Counted from the stretch's first letter, positions 1-8,642 are shown. The stretch is 13,856 nucleotides of DNA from Blastocatellia bacterium (GCA_022615215.1 JAKEHD010000215.1:1-13856), one strand, 5' to 3'. Translations and numbers: made by a program. Notes: generated from the sequence alone by a model not told the origin.

Positions 1-3000
1 GGAGAGAGGGAGAGGAAGAGATAGATATAGAGATAGAAGGAGAGAATCTGGCGTATGTGATATACACATCGGGTTCGACTGGCTCTCCTAAGGGAGTTAT
101 GGTGACTCACAAAGGACTCCTAAATTATCTGGTCTGGTGCGCAAATGCATACAGAGTGGAGGAGGGAAACGGCACGCTGCTTCACTCTCCGCTCGGATTC
201 GATTTGACTGTGACAAGCCTGTTTACTCCCTTGCTTTGCGGAAAGAGAATCGTGCTCGTAAAAGAAGAAGATGGGTTAGAAGGTTTGTGCATGGCCTTGC
301 GAGGCAAAAGAGCCTTCAGCCTGGTTAAGATCACACCGTCCCACCTGGAAGCGCTTTCGACCCTACTACCCGGCGATGAGGCTGCAGGAATGACCAATGC
401 GCTGATCGTCGGTGGCGAAGCCCTTTACGGGGAGCGGCTCGACTTCTGGCAGAAGTATGCGCCTGACACGAGGGTCGTAAACGAATATGGGCCGACGGAA
501 ACGGTCGTCGGATGTTGCGTCTACAACCTGCGTGCGGGAGACTCCCTCCCCGGAGCAGTGCCTATTGGAACTCCGATACAGAACACGCAAATATATCTGC
601 TCGATTCCCGGTTGCGTCCGGTTGCGAGGGGAGTTCCCGGCGAAGCGTACATAGGCGGCGAGGGCGTTGCGCGAGGTTATATTGGCAAGCCGGACCTTAC
701 GGCCGAAAGGTTTATCCCTGATCCATTTTCGAATCGGCCCGGCGCGCGGTTGTACAAAACCGGAGACATCGTTCGGTGTCTGCCGGATGGCAACCTGGTC
801 TATCTGGGCCGCCTGGACGATCAGGTGAAGCTCAGAGGGTTTAGAATCGAGCCGGGCGAGATTGAAGCAGCGATGAGTCAGCACCCGGATGTAAGCGAAG
901 TCGCGGTACAGATGAGAGAGGATGTTCCGGGCGACAAGCGGCTTGTTGCCTATTTTACCTGTGCGAAGGGCGCGCAAGACCTCGAAGGCAGGTTGCTCTC
1001 ATTCTTAAAAGATCGTTTGCCCGATTATATGATACCTTCGGCGCTGGTCCTTATGGATGAAATGCCGCTCACGCCCAACGGAAAAATAGACAGGCGGGCG
1101 CTCCCGGCACCGGACCACACAAGGCCTGATTTGAAGGATCGTTTTGTCGCTCCCTCTACGCCGCTTCAGGAAATACTTGCAGGCATGTTGGCGCAGCTTC
1201 TCGGAATAGACAGGGTCGGGATAAACGATGACTTTTTCGAGTTGGGCGGCCATTCTCTGCTCGCCACACAGTTCATTTCAAGGCTGAGAGACACCTTCAA
1301 ACTGGATGTGCCTCTGCGCGCGATCTTCGAGTCGCCCACGATAGCTATGCTGGCCAAGGTGATCGACCTGGCGATGAAGCAAGACAAGGGGCTGACGATT
1401 TCGCCTATAAAGCGAGTGTCGAGAGATGGCGAATTACCGCTGTCGCCTGCTCAACAGCGGCTCTGGTTTCTCGATCAGCTAACGTCTGGAGGCTCGGCTT
1501 ACAACATCCTCTCCGCCATTCATCTGGAAGGCACTCTCAATCTCAGTTTGCTAAGAGAAACCTTAAGCGAGATCGCTCTCCGTCATGAAATCCTGCGAAC
1601 CACCTTTCCAATGGCTGACGGGCGGCCTTTGCAGATCGTATCCCCCCCGCAACCTGTAGAGATTGAGGTGATCGACTTGGCCTCATTGCCGAAAGCCGAG
1701 CGCGAGTCTGTCGTGCGTGAGATGGCCTATGAAGAAGGGCGGCGTCCATTTAACCTGGAAAGAGGCCCACTGTTCCGGGTCAAACTGCTGCGCCTGCAAG
1801 ATGACCAGCATGTCGCTTTGTTCTCTATGCATCATATAATCTCGGATGGCTGGTCAATGGGAATCCTCGTCCGTGAAGTGGCTTCATTATACGAGGCGCT
1901 CACCCTGCAAAAGCCTTCTCCGCTCAATGAGCTTCCTATTCAATATGCGGACTTTGCCTACTGGCAAAAGAACTGGCTTCAGGGAGAAATTCTTCAGGCT
2001 CAGCTTGATTATTGGAAGCGGCAGCTTGGCGGCACGACCGGCGTGCTGGAGCTACCCACAGACCGGCCCCGTCCGGCCATTCAAACTTTTCAGGGAGCGT
2101 CTCAATCCTTCGCATTGCCGAAAGGGCTGTCGGATGAAATCAAAAGGCTTGGCCGAGAGCTAAGGGCCACTCTCTTTATGACACTGCTTGCGGCATTTGA
2201 TGCTTTGCTATACAGGTACACTGGTCAGGAGGAGATAACAGTCGGCTCTCCTATAGCCAACCGCAACCGGGCGGAGGTAGAAGGATTGATAGGATTCTTC
2301 GTCAATACGCTTGTCCTTCGAACCGATCTTTCCGGCGATCCGAGTTTTATCGAATTGCTTGAAAGGGTGCGTGAGGTTGCGCTTGGGGCCTACACACATC
2401 AAGACCTTCCCTTCGAAGAGCTTGTCAAGCAACTACAACCGGAACGCAGTCTCAGCCACACGCCGCTCTTTCAAGTCACTTTCGATCTCGATAATTCGCC
2501 GCGTGTGGTGCTTGAACTGAGCGGATTGAGCCTGACCTCGATTGGCATTGAAACCGGGACGGTTCACTTCGATCTGAGCCTGTCAATGGCAGAAACAGAG
2601 GAAGGGCTTGTGGGGTCGATTCAATACAACACGGACCTCTTTGAACAGACGACTATAGATAGAATGTTGAGCCACTTTGAAACGCTGCTCGAAGCCATCG
2701 TTGCCAATCCCTCTCAGCCGGTTTCACGATTACCCCTGTTGTGCCGGCCCGAAGGCCAACGACTTCTTGTTGAATGGAATGACACGCGGAAAGATTATCC
2801 GGCAAACTGTTGTTATCAAGACCTGTTCGAGCAGCAGGTAAAGCGTTCTCCTGATGCTGTTGCAGTGCTGGACACTTCGGGGCATTTGAGCTATGAAGAA
2901 CTGGACCGGCGCGCGAATCAATTGGCGCATTACCTCTTATCGGTTGGCGTGAGGCCGGAAAAACTGGTTGCTGTCTGCCTGGAGCGCTCGCTTGAAATGG

Positions 3001-4676
3001 CAGTCGCGTTGCTTGGAGTCCTCAAAGCAGGCGGCGCATTTGTTCCTCTCGATTCGAACTACCCGCAACAACGGCTTGCATTCATGCTTGAAGATTCTCA
3101 ACCCGTGGCTTTGCTTACGCAAAGCCGCCTGCTCGACCGGCTGCCTAAGAACGGGGCGAGAATAATATGCCTGGATTCGGATTGGGATATTGTGGCGGCG
3201 CATGATAGTCGCAGCGCGCGCACACGAGTCAGGCCCGATAACATTGCCTATGCGATTTACACATCAGGCTCTACGGGCAAACCCAAATGCGCGCTCACCA
3301 CGCATGGCTCGCTTGTGAATTACACTCATGACATGGCCGGGAGGCTCGACCTGAAGCCTGAGGACCGCATATTGCAATTTGCCTCTATAAGCTTCGATGT
3401 TGCTGTCGAGGAGATGTTCCCCGCCTGGAGCGTCGGGGCCGCCGTCGTGCTCAGAGAAGGCGATTTGCTCCCCGCGCCTAGTGATCTGATTCGGATCATA
3501 GAGAGCCGGAAAATAACAGGTTTCGAACTGCCAACCGCCTATTGGAGCGAACTAGTTTATGAAATGTCGCGCTCCGGCCTTCGCCTGCCCGATCAGGTGA
3601 GATTCATCATGACAGGCGGCGAGATTATATCACCTGACCGCCTGGCGGCCTGGCAGCAGTTGAATCTCCCTCTGGTCCATGTTTACGGTTTAACGGAAAT
3701 AACAATCACCTCGACAATTTACAAGCTGGCAGCAGGCGAAAACGGCGCGCTAAACGGCTTCACGCTCCCCATAGGGCGGCCGACCTCCAACACGGACATA
3801 TACCTCTTGGACGGGCATCTTCAACCTGTGCCTGTTGGAGTGACAGGCGAAATATACATAGGAGGTCTCGGATTGGCAAGGGGATATTTGAACCGCCCCG
3901 ATCTGACGGCCGAGAGATTTCTGCCTCATCCCTTCAGTAGCGAGCCGGGGATGCGTATGTACAGGACCGGCGATCTGGCCCGGTATCTGCCTGACGGAAA
4001 CATACTCTTCCTGGGCCGCGCCGACCATCAGGTGAAGATACACGGCTATCGCATAGAGCCAGGCGAAATAGAGGCCGTGCTGCGCCAGCACGAGGATGTG
4101 CAGAGTGCAGTAGTAATAGCCCAAGAGGCGGCAGACGGAAACAAACGGCTGTGGGCTTATGTCGTGCCCGCCCCAGGAGAGCAGATCAGCGCCGGGCAGT
4201 TGCGGCAATTCCTGAATGAGCGGTTGCCCGAATACATGATGCCAGCGGGCTTCTCCATGATAGAGTCGCTGCCTCTGACATCCAACGGAAAGGTAGACCG
4301 CCGCGCGCTGACTGCTACTGATGATCAAAAACCTGATATTGAAGCGCGCGCGCCGGTATCGCTCAACCCGATCGAGGCAAGACTGGGCGATATATGGGCC
4401 GAAGTCCTCGGCCTCGACCGGGTCGGGGCTCAAGATAATTTCTTCGAACTGGGCGGCCACTCGCTTCTGGCAATTCAGGTATTGTCTCGCGTGCGCGACG
4501 CCCTGGAGGTGGAGCTCCCATTGCGCACGCTTTTTGAAACGCCAACCATTTCAAGCCTCGCTCTGAATATCATCCAGATGCAAGCGGAGCAGCAGGCCGC
4601 AGGCATTGCCGACGACCTGTTATCACAAGTTGAGCGCCTCTCGGACGAAGAAGTGCGAGCGATGCTTTCCGACTGA
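1..4676 (+). CDS. Nonribosomal peptide synthetase, 5'-truncated by window (A-PCP-C-A-PCP)
   Basis: The gene enters from upstream: the frame is open from base 3, and the GTG at 57 lies inside the A3 core (VIYTSGSTG), so it is not a start. Domains in order: partial adenylation domain 1 (to about 1110; A5 NEYGPTE, A7 YKTGD, A10 NGKIDRRAL); carrier domain 1 with the phosphopantetheine serine at 1254-1256 (GGHS); LCL-type condensation domain about 1434-2720 with intact HHIISDG at 1830-1850; adenylation domain 2 about 2790-4310; carrier domain 2 with serine at 4461-4463. It ends in an acidic tail (LSDEEVRAMLSD) with no thioesterase or epimerase, so the chain must pass to another subunit. By alignment to GrsA positions, the A1 pocket reads D-L-T-K-I-G-E-V-G-K, nearly the classic Asn code. 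A2 reads D-V-E-E-M-G-V-I-T-K, which I cannot assign; its two glutamates suggest a basic substrate. The A3 core of A2 has Cys (3288-3290) where Gly usually ends PKG. The 34-bp gap to the next gene fits an operon. Confidence 0.97.
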   Translation, partial: REGEEEIDIEIEGENLAYVIYTSGSTGSPKGVMVTHKGLLNYLVWCANAYRVEEGNGTLLHSPLGFDLTVTSLFTPLLCGKRIVLVKEEDGLEGLCMALRGKRAFSLVKITPSHLEALSTLLPGDEAAGMTNALIVGGEALYGERLDFWQKYAPDTRVVNEYGPTETVVGCCVYNLRAGDSLPGAVPIGTPIQNTQIYLLDSRLRPVARGVPGEAYIGGEGVARGYIGKPDLTAERFIPDPFSNRPGARLYKTGDIVRCLPDGNLVYLGRLDDQVKLRGFRIEPGEIEAAMSQHPDVSEVAVQMREDVPGDKRLVAYFTCAKGAQDLEGRLLSFLKDRLPDYMIPSALVLMDEMPLTPNGKIDRRALPAPDHTRPDLKDRFVAPSTPLQEILAGMLAQLLGIDRVGINDDFFELGGHSLLATQFISRLRDTFKLDVPLRAIFESPTIAMLAKVIDLAMKQDKGLTISPIKRVSRDGELPLSPAQQRLWFLDQLTSGGSAYNILSAIHLEGTLNLSLLRETLSEIALRHEILRTTFPMADGRPLQIVSPPQPVEIEVIDLASLPKAERESVVREMAYEEGRRPFNLERGPLFRVKLLRLQDDQHVALFSMHHIISDGWSMGILVREVASLYEALTLQKPSPLNELPIQYADFAYWQKNWLQGEILQAQLDYWKRQLGGTTGVLELPTDRPRPAIQTFQGASQSFALPKGLSDEIKRLGRELRATLFMTLLAAFDALLYRYTGQEEITVGSPIANRNRAEVEGLIGFFVNTLVLRTDLSGDPSFIELLERVREVALGAYTHQDLPFEELVKQLQPERSLSHTPLFQVTFDLDNSPRVVLELSGLSLTSIGIETGTVHFDLSLSMAETEEGLVGSIQYNTDLFEQTTIDRMLSHFETLLEAIVANPSQPVSRLPLLCRPEGQRLLVEWNDTRKDYPANCCYQDLFEQQVKRSPDAVAVLDTSGHLSYEELDRRANQLAHYLLSVGVRPEKLVAVCLERSLEMAVALLGVLKAGGAFVPLDSNYPQQRLAFMLEDSQPVALLTQSRLLDRLPKNGARIICLDSDWDIVAAHDSRSARTRVRPDNIAYAIYTSGSTGKPKCALTTHGSLVNYTHDMAGRLDLKPEDRILQFASISFDVAVEEMFPAWSVGAAVVLREGDLLPAPSDLIRIIESRKITGFELPTAYWSELVYEMSRSGLRLPDQVRFIMTGGEIISPDRLAAWQQLNLPLVHVYGLTEITITSTIYKLAAGENGALNGFTLPIGRPTSNTDIYLLDGHLQPVPVGVTGEIYIGGLGLARGYLNRPDLTAERFLPHPFSSEPGMRMYRTGDLARYLPDGNILFLGRADHQVKIHGYRIEPGEIEAVLRQHEDVQSAVVIAQEAADGNKRLWAYVVPAPGEQISAGQLRQFLNERLPEYMMPAGFSMIESLPLTSNGKVDRRALTATDDQKPDIEARAPVSLNPIEARLGDIWAEVLGLDRVGAQDNFFELGGHSLLAIQVLSRVRDALEVELPLRTLFETPTISSLALNIIQMQAEQQAAGIADDLLSQVERLSDEEVRAMLSD

Positions 4677-4698
4677 GTTTCTGCCTCGGCAGGTTTGG

Positions 4699-4705
4699 TT
4701 GAGGA
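4699..4705 (+). promoter_or_regulatory. Ribosome binding site deciding the start at 4711
   Basis: TTGAGGA lies 5 bases before the ATG at 4711. The reading frame is open further upstream to an ATG at 4606, but that would overlap the end of the NRPS by about 70 bases and add 35 residues unlike this enzyme family. The site supports the shorter protein. Confidence 0.7.
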
Positions 4706-4710
4706 TATTG

Positions 4711-5853
4711 ATGGTCACAAACACATTGATAGAAACAGCCCCGGCCCTGCTCGAACGTTGGATGAGGGAGTACTATTTCACAACCGACATCGATATAGGC
4801 AGCAGCGGGGTCGAAAGCTTCTCAATGGCCGAGCTTCGTAAGCTGCTTGGAATCACGCCCGCCGAGCTTGATCGTATCGTTTTCAACGACAGCCACACAA
4901 TCGGCAATCCCGAATTGCGAGAGGCCCTTGCCCGCCGCTTTGGCATCGGCGACCCTGGCCGCGTCATGGCAACACAGGGATCAAGCGAAGCGATTTTTCT
5001 CACAATGACCGCATTGCTTCGGCCGGGCGATGAGGTTGTGGTTATGGACCCCTCTTATCAGCAACTCTTCGCAATGGCAGAGTCTCTGGGATGTCGTTTG
5101 AAGCATTGGCTGCTCAGGGATGAGCTAGCATTTGCTCCTGACATCGAAGAACTTGAAGAACTGATCAGCTCGCAAACTCGAATGATAGTCGTAAATTTCC
5201 CGCACAACCCGACGGGGGTTACCATAAGCCGTGAAGAACAGGCTTGCCTGATCGAAATGGCGGCTCGTGTCGGAGCATATCTGATCTGGGATGGCGCGTT
5301 TGCCGAGTTGACCTATGACGAACTGCCATTGCCCGATCCGTCTCTTTATTACGAACGTGCCATATCTTTTGGCACCCTTTCAAAGGCTTATGGTCTGCCC
5401 GGCCTGCGAGTCGGATGGTGTTTTGCCTCACCGGATATATTGAGCCGATTCGCTCACCTGCGCGACTATACCATCCTTCACCTGTCGCCGCTGGTTGAAC
5501 TCATAGCCCAGCGAGCGATTGAGAATGCTGAGATGCTGCTCGATATTCGGCTTCAGCAGGCCCGCGCCAACAGAAGAATTCTGGCCGATTGGGTCCAAGA
5601 GCAGGAGGAGGCGGTTAGCTGGGTCTCTCCGCGAGGCGGGGTATGCGCCTTTCTGCGATTGAACGAGGTAACCGACGTGGAGGCTTTATGTCGCCACCTT
5701 GCCGATGTGTACAAGACCCTGCTCGTACCTGGCATCTGTTTTAGTCGCCCTCGACACGTGCGGCTCGGATTCGGATGCTCTACACCGAGGCTCGAAGCAG
5801 GCATCTCCAACCTCTCTGTACTGCTGAAGGCCAGGAGCCGGGCTGCGCATTGA
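4711..5853 (+). CDS. vioD: VioD-like PLP enzyme, putative capreomycidine synthase
   Basis: A 380-residue fold-type I aminotransferase-like protein. Visible PLP residues: Asn166 in NFPHNPTG, Asp194 in LIWDGAF (ring-nitrogen contact), Schiff-base Lys225 in FGTLSKAYGLPGLRVGW, and a C-terminal Arg351 for the substrate carboxylate. Several stretches match what I remember of VioD from viomycin biosynthesis: the N-terminal DIxSSGV, HNPxG, WDGAF, SFGTLSKAYGLPGLRVGWC and the RDYxxLxLSPLVE segment; VioD is about 388 residues. VioD removes the beta-hydroxyl of (3S)-3-hydroxy-L-arginine as water and closes the guanidine onto C3 to give capreomycidine; the related streptothricin enzyme does the same on a dihydroxyarginine. 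The next gene encodes the matching oxygenase family, which strengthens the call. Start chosen at the ATG with TTGAGGA upstream. The alternative is an ordinary class I/II aminotransferase, which I consider less likely. Confidence 0.85.
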   Translation: MVTNTLIETAPALLERWMREYYFTTDIDIGSSGVESFSMAELRKLLGITPAELDRIVFNDSHTIGNPELREALARRFGIGDPGRVMATQGSSEAIFLTMTALLRPGDEVVVMDPSYQQLFAMAESLGCRLKHWLLRDELAFAPDIEELEELISSQTRMIVVNFPHNPTGVTISREEQACLIEMAARVGAYLIWDGAFAELTYDELPLPDPSLYYERAISFGTLSKAYGLPGLRVGWCFASPDILSRFAHLRDYTILHLSPLVELIAQRAIENAEMLLDIRLQQARANRRILADWVQEQEEAVSWVSPRGGVCAFLRLNEVTDVEALCRHLADVYKTLLVPGICFSRPRHVRLGFGCSTPRLEAGISNLSVLLKARSRAAH

Positions 5854-5941
5854 AATATCCTTATTTTCTCCGCAAGCGACCGCCCGACTCATATGTCAAA
5901 TCACATACTCGCCAAAATGATAAGCGGGAAGGGTAGAAGCC

Positions 5942-6976
5942 ATGAATAGATTCTGGTTATCCGATGACGAAATCGCCTCGATCCGTTTACTCCTGAAGGA
6001 TATAACTTCCAGATACAAATCGGTTGAGGATGAGGAATTGCTTGATGAGATATGCTTATACGCGCACGAGCTTCCGCGCAGGATTCGTTCATTCTTGAAC
6101 AATTTCAAGTTAAGAGAGCCGTCGCCGGGTTGTTGCATCATCTCCGGTTATCCTGTCGATCAGGAAAAGATAGGGCCGACCCCGGCTCATTGGAAAGAGA
6201 GGCCGGAGCTTTCTCCTACTCTCGATGAGGAGATATATCTGTTGTTGTGCGGCTCGCTTCTAGGCGAGTCGCTCGGCTGGGCGACTCAGCAGGATGGTCA
6301 TATAGTCCATGATGTGATGCCTATCAAAGGCCATGAATACGAGCAGCTTGGCACAGGCAGCGAGGAATTGCTCTGGTGGCATAACGAAGACGCTTTTCAT
6401 CCGTTTCGAGGTGATTACCTTGTCCTCTTCTGCCTGCGAAATCCCGATGAAGTAGCCACGATCTTTGCCAGCGCGGACTCGATTCAACTATCAGGGGACC
6501 ATCTGAACATTCTCTTCGAGCCTCATTTCACGATACGGCCGGATGAATCGCACCAGCAGAAGATCAAAGTTATTGCCGCCGAATGCTCCAGGCAGGATCG
6601 ATCACTTCTCGAAGCCTCTTACGCAGCCATCAATAAGATGAATACGGATCCTGAAAGACTGGCTGTCCTCTATGGCGACCCCAAATCTCCTTACATTCGC
6701 CTCGACCCATACTTTATGGACAGGCTGGAAGAGAACGAAACCGCGCAGGCCGCACTCGACCATCTTATCCGCGCTATAGACTCGAACCTTAAGGACCTGA
6801 TCCTGATGCCGGGCGACTGTCTCATCATAGATAACTTCAGAGCAGTTCACGGGAGGAGACCCTTCAAAGCGAAGTTTGATGGAAACGACCGCTGGCTCAA
6901 GAGGATCAATGTGACAAGAGACATCAGGAAATCACGCAGCGTGCGCTTCTCACCCTCCTCGCGAGTGATTTATTGA
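5942..6976 (+). CDS. vioC: VioC/OrfP-family Fe(II)/2-oxoglutarate oxygenase, putative L-arginine beta-hydroxylase
   Basis: A 344-residue protein of the clavaminate-synthase-like group that hydroxylates free amino acids: VioC and OrfP on Arg, AsnO on Asn, MppO on enduracididine. Visible: HELPRRIRSFLNNF near residue 40, IGPTPAHW near 77, GWATQQDGHIVHDVMPIKGH, then the iron ligands His147 and Glu149 (HNE in WHNEDAFHPFRGDYL) and distal His303 (DNFRAVHGRRPF). Arg317 and Arg321 follow in DRWLKRINVTRD, the place of the 2-oxoglutarate-binding arginine. HxE rather than HxD is usual in this family. Beside a VioD-like cyclase, the expected reaction is L-Arg to 3-hydroxy-L-Arg. Because the upstream NRPS has an Asn-type A domain, an AsnO-like Asn hydroxylase is the main alternative. 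The start has GGGAAGGG 8 bases upstream. The 88-bp gap before it shows no clear terminator. Confidence 0.87.
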   Translation: MNRFWLSDDEIASIRLLLKDITSRYKSVEDEELLDEICLYAHELPRRIRSFLNNFKLREPSPGCCIISGYPVDQEKIGPTPAHWKERPELSPTLDEEIYLLLCGSLLGESLGWATQQDGHIVHDVMPIKGHEYEQLGTGSEELLWWHNEDAFHPFRGDYLVLFCLRNPDEVATIFASADSIQLSGDHLNILFEPHFTIRPDESHQQKIKVIAAECSRQDRSLLEASYAAINKMNTDPERLAVLYGDPKSPYIRLDPYFMDRLEENETAQAALDHLIRAIDSNLKDLILMPGDCLIIDNFRAVHGRRPFKAKFDGNDRWLKRINVTRDIRKSRSVRFSPSSRVIY

Positions 6977-7001
6977 AGCCAGGTCGCCGCGGCTCTCAGT
7001 T

Positions 7002-7010
7002 GGAGGAAGG
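7002..7010 (+). promoter_or_regulatory. Strong ribosome binding site of the radical SAM gene
   Basis: GGAGGAAGG lies 6 bases before the ATG at 7017. It is the best match to the anti-Shine-Dalgarno sequence in the window and confirms that start. Confidence 0.75.
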
Positions 7011-7016
7011 AAATAC

Positions 7017-8642
7017 ATGACGGTTCAAAGTGATAAGCTCGATTGCATCATAATCGGTCACAACGACCTCGATTTTCGCTTGGTCGAAGATGACTTGAAG
7101 AAGACCGATAACTACTGCGGGGCATACAAAGACCTGAAAGCCAACTCCGTGAATCTTCGCGGAGAGCGTATGACCTACATGAATTTGCTCAACAGGACTT
7201 TGAAAACAGCGACCGGCAAAGAACCCAACCTGCACATGGGGACTTTACCTCATCTGGGCGCTATCGTATTAAAAAACTTTCTCGACAAGCGCCGCTTCGC
7301 GACTGAGATCATCAATTCTTTTAATTTCGACAGAGATCGCTTGGCGGATTTGCTGGCATCGTCGCCAAGGGCCGTAGCCATAACCACGACGCTCTATGTC
7401 GAAAACACCCCGATCATCGAGATAGTCGACTTCATCCGCCGACACAATCCTGAAACGAAGATAATCGTCGGCGGACCACATATATTCAACCTCTGCTCGA
7501 CACAGGAGCAGAGGTCGCTGGAATTCATCTGCCAAATGATTGGGGCTGACATCTACATATTCGACTCGCAAGGCGAGTTGACGCTATCGCTTGTGCTCGA
7601 AGAGCTTCGCAGAGGCAATAGTGAGGACTTGAGCCATGTTCCGAATCTCATCTATACATCTGACAATAAGACCTTTCACACGACGAAACAAGTCATCGAA
7701 GATAATCCGATAGACGAAAGCAGCATCGATTGGAAACTCTTTGATGTGGAGTTCTACACACCTACCGTGCAGATCAGGACCGCGCGAAGCTGCGCTTTTT
7801 CGTGTTCCTTCTGTAAGTATCCTGCCATGGCCGGTCCGCTCAATCTCATAAGCCTCGATGTGATTGAGCGCGAGTTGAGGCATCTGGATTCTTCCGGAGT
7901 GAAAAACCTCGTCTTCATTGATGACACATTCAACGTTCCTTTTCCCAGGTTCAAAGATATATGCCGGATGATGATCAGGAACGAATTCTCTTTCGATTGG
8001 TATTCATTCTTCAGGTGTTCGAACGCCGATGATGAGGCATTCGACCTGATGGAGAAGAGCCGTTGTAAAGGCGTATTCCTCGGAATCGAATCCGGCGACC
8101 AGACGATCTTGAAGGATATGAATAAATTCTCCAGCGTTGACAGATACAAATATGGCATAGGCAGGCTCAAGGAACGAGGGATCACCACCTTCGCTTCGAT
8201 CATCGTCGGATTCCCCGGCGAGACCGAGGCTTCGGTTCGAAATACGATGGATTTCCTTGAGGAGACTTCGCCGGATTTCTACCGAGCGGAGCTTTACTAT
8301 CACTATGTGAATGTTCCGATCCATCAGCAGGCCGAAAAGTTTGGAATACGAGGCGCGGGATATAGCTGGAAGCACAATACCATGGACTGGAAACAGGCCG
8401 TCGGTCTGGCCCATACCATGTACAAAACCATAAAAGGGCCTTCTGTGTTGCCCGGCTATATGTTCGACTTCTGGGCGATTCCTTATCTCACGGGAAAAGG
8501 TTTTACAGTCGGGCAGATAAAGGATTTCACCCGGATTGCGCAGGAAATAATGGTTGAAGGGCTTGATGACACGGTTCCCGATACCCAGGATCAGGAAAGG
8601 CGGCTCGTGGCTTTGTTTCAGAGAGCGACGGCATCAGCCTGA
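7017..8642 (+). CDS. B12-dependent radical SAM enzyme, PhpK family (putative C-methyltransferase)
   Basis: A 541-residue protein. The N-terminal half (about residues 60-240) looks like a cobalamin-binding Rossmann-type domain (IIVGGPH at 149-155) with no obvious DxHxxG lower-ligand motif. It is followed by a radical SAM domain with CxxxCxxC at Cys259, Cys263 and Cys266 (SCAFSCSFCKYP), FIDDTFNVP, GVFLGIESG (352-360) and IVGFPGE (396-402). Overall it resembles the family named after PhpK, the P-methyltransferase of phosphinothricin biosynthesis; relatives of this type also sit in many NRPS clusters. No phosphonate gene is visible here, so a carbon centre is a likelier methyl acceptor: a free amino acid, a carrier-bound residue or the peptide. 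The chemistry is inferred from the family; the substrate is unknown. It sits between the capreomycidine-type pair and the free C domain, apparently in the same operon. Confidence 0.9.
   Translation: MTVQSDKLDCIIIGHNDLDFRLVEDDLKKTDNYCGAYKDLKANSVNLRGERMTYMNLLNRTLKTATGKEPNLHMGTLPHLGAIVLKNFLDKRRFATEIINSFNFDRDRLADLLASSPRAVAITTTLYVENTPIIEIVDFIRRHNPETKIIVGGPHIFNLCSTQEQRSLEFICQMIGADIYIFDSQGELTLSLVLEELRRGNSEDLSHVPNLIYTSDNKTFHTTKQVIEDNPIDESSIDWKLFDVEFYTPTVQIRTARSCAFSCSFCKYPAMAGPLNLISLDVIERELRHLDSSGVKNLVFIDDTFNVPFPRFKDICRMMIRNEFSFDWYSFFRCSNADDEAFDLMEKSRCKGVFLGIESGDQTILKDMNKFSSVDRYKYGIGRLKERGITTFASIIVGFPGETEASVRNTMDFLEETSPDFYRAELYYHYVNVPIHQQAEKFGIRGAGYSWKHNTMDWKQAVGLAHTMYKTIKGPSVLPGYMFDFWAIPYLTGKGFTVGQIKDFTRIAQEIMVEGLDDTVPDTQDQERRLVALFQRATASA

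Noticed and set aside
366..977. Minus-strand open frame of 203 codons
   Set aside because: It lies entirely opposite conserved A-domain motifs of the first NRPS, has no recognisable protein signature, and is composition-driven.
3750..4460. Minus-strand open frame of 236 codons
   Set aside because: It is the antisense of A and PCP core motifs in the first NRPS; a similar antisense frame opposes the homologous region of module 1, as expected of a shadow.
4606..4710. Longer N-terminus for the VioD-like gene from an ATG at 4606
   Set aside because: It would overlap the NRPS end, lacks a binding site, and the added residues do not resemble the family; ATG 4711 has TTGAGGA.
5854..5941. Possible promoter in the 88-bp gap before the VioC-like gene
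   Set aside because: I see no convincing -35/-10 pair with correct spacing; the gap is short enough for read-through from the previous gene.
7017..8642. Reading the radical SAM protein as a true phosphinate P-methyltransferase
   Set aside because: Only family resemblance supports it; no phosphonate biosynthesis gene is present in the window, so the substrate is left open.
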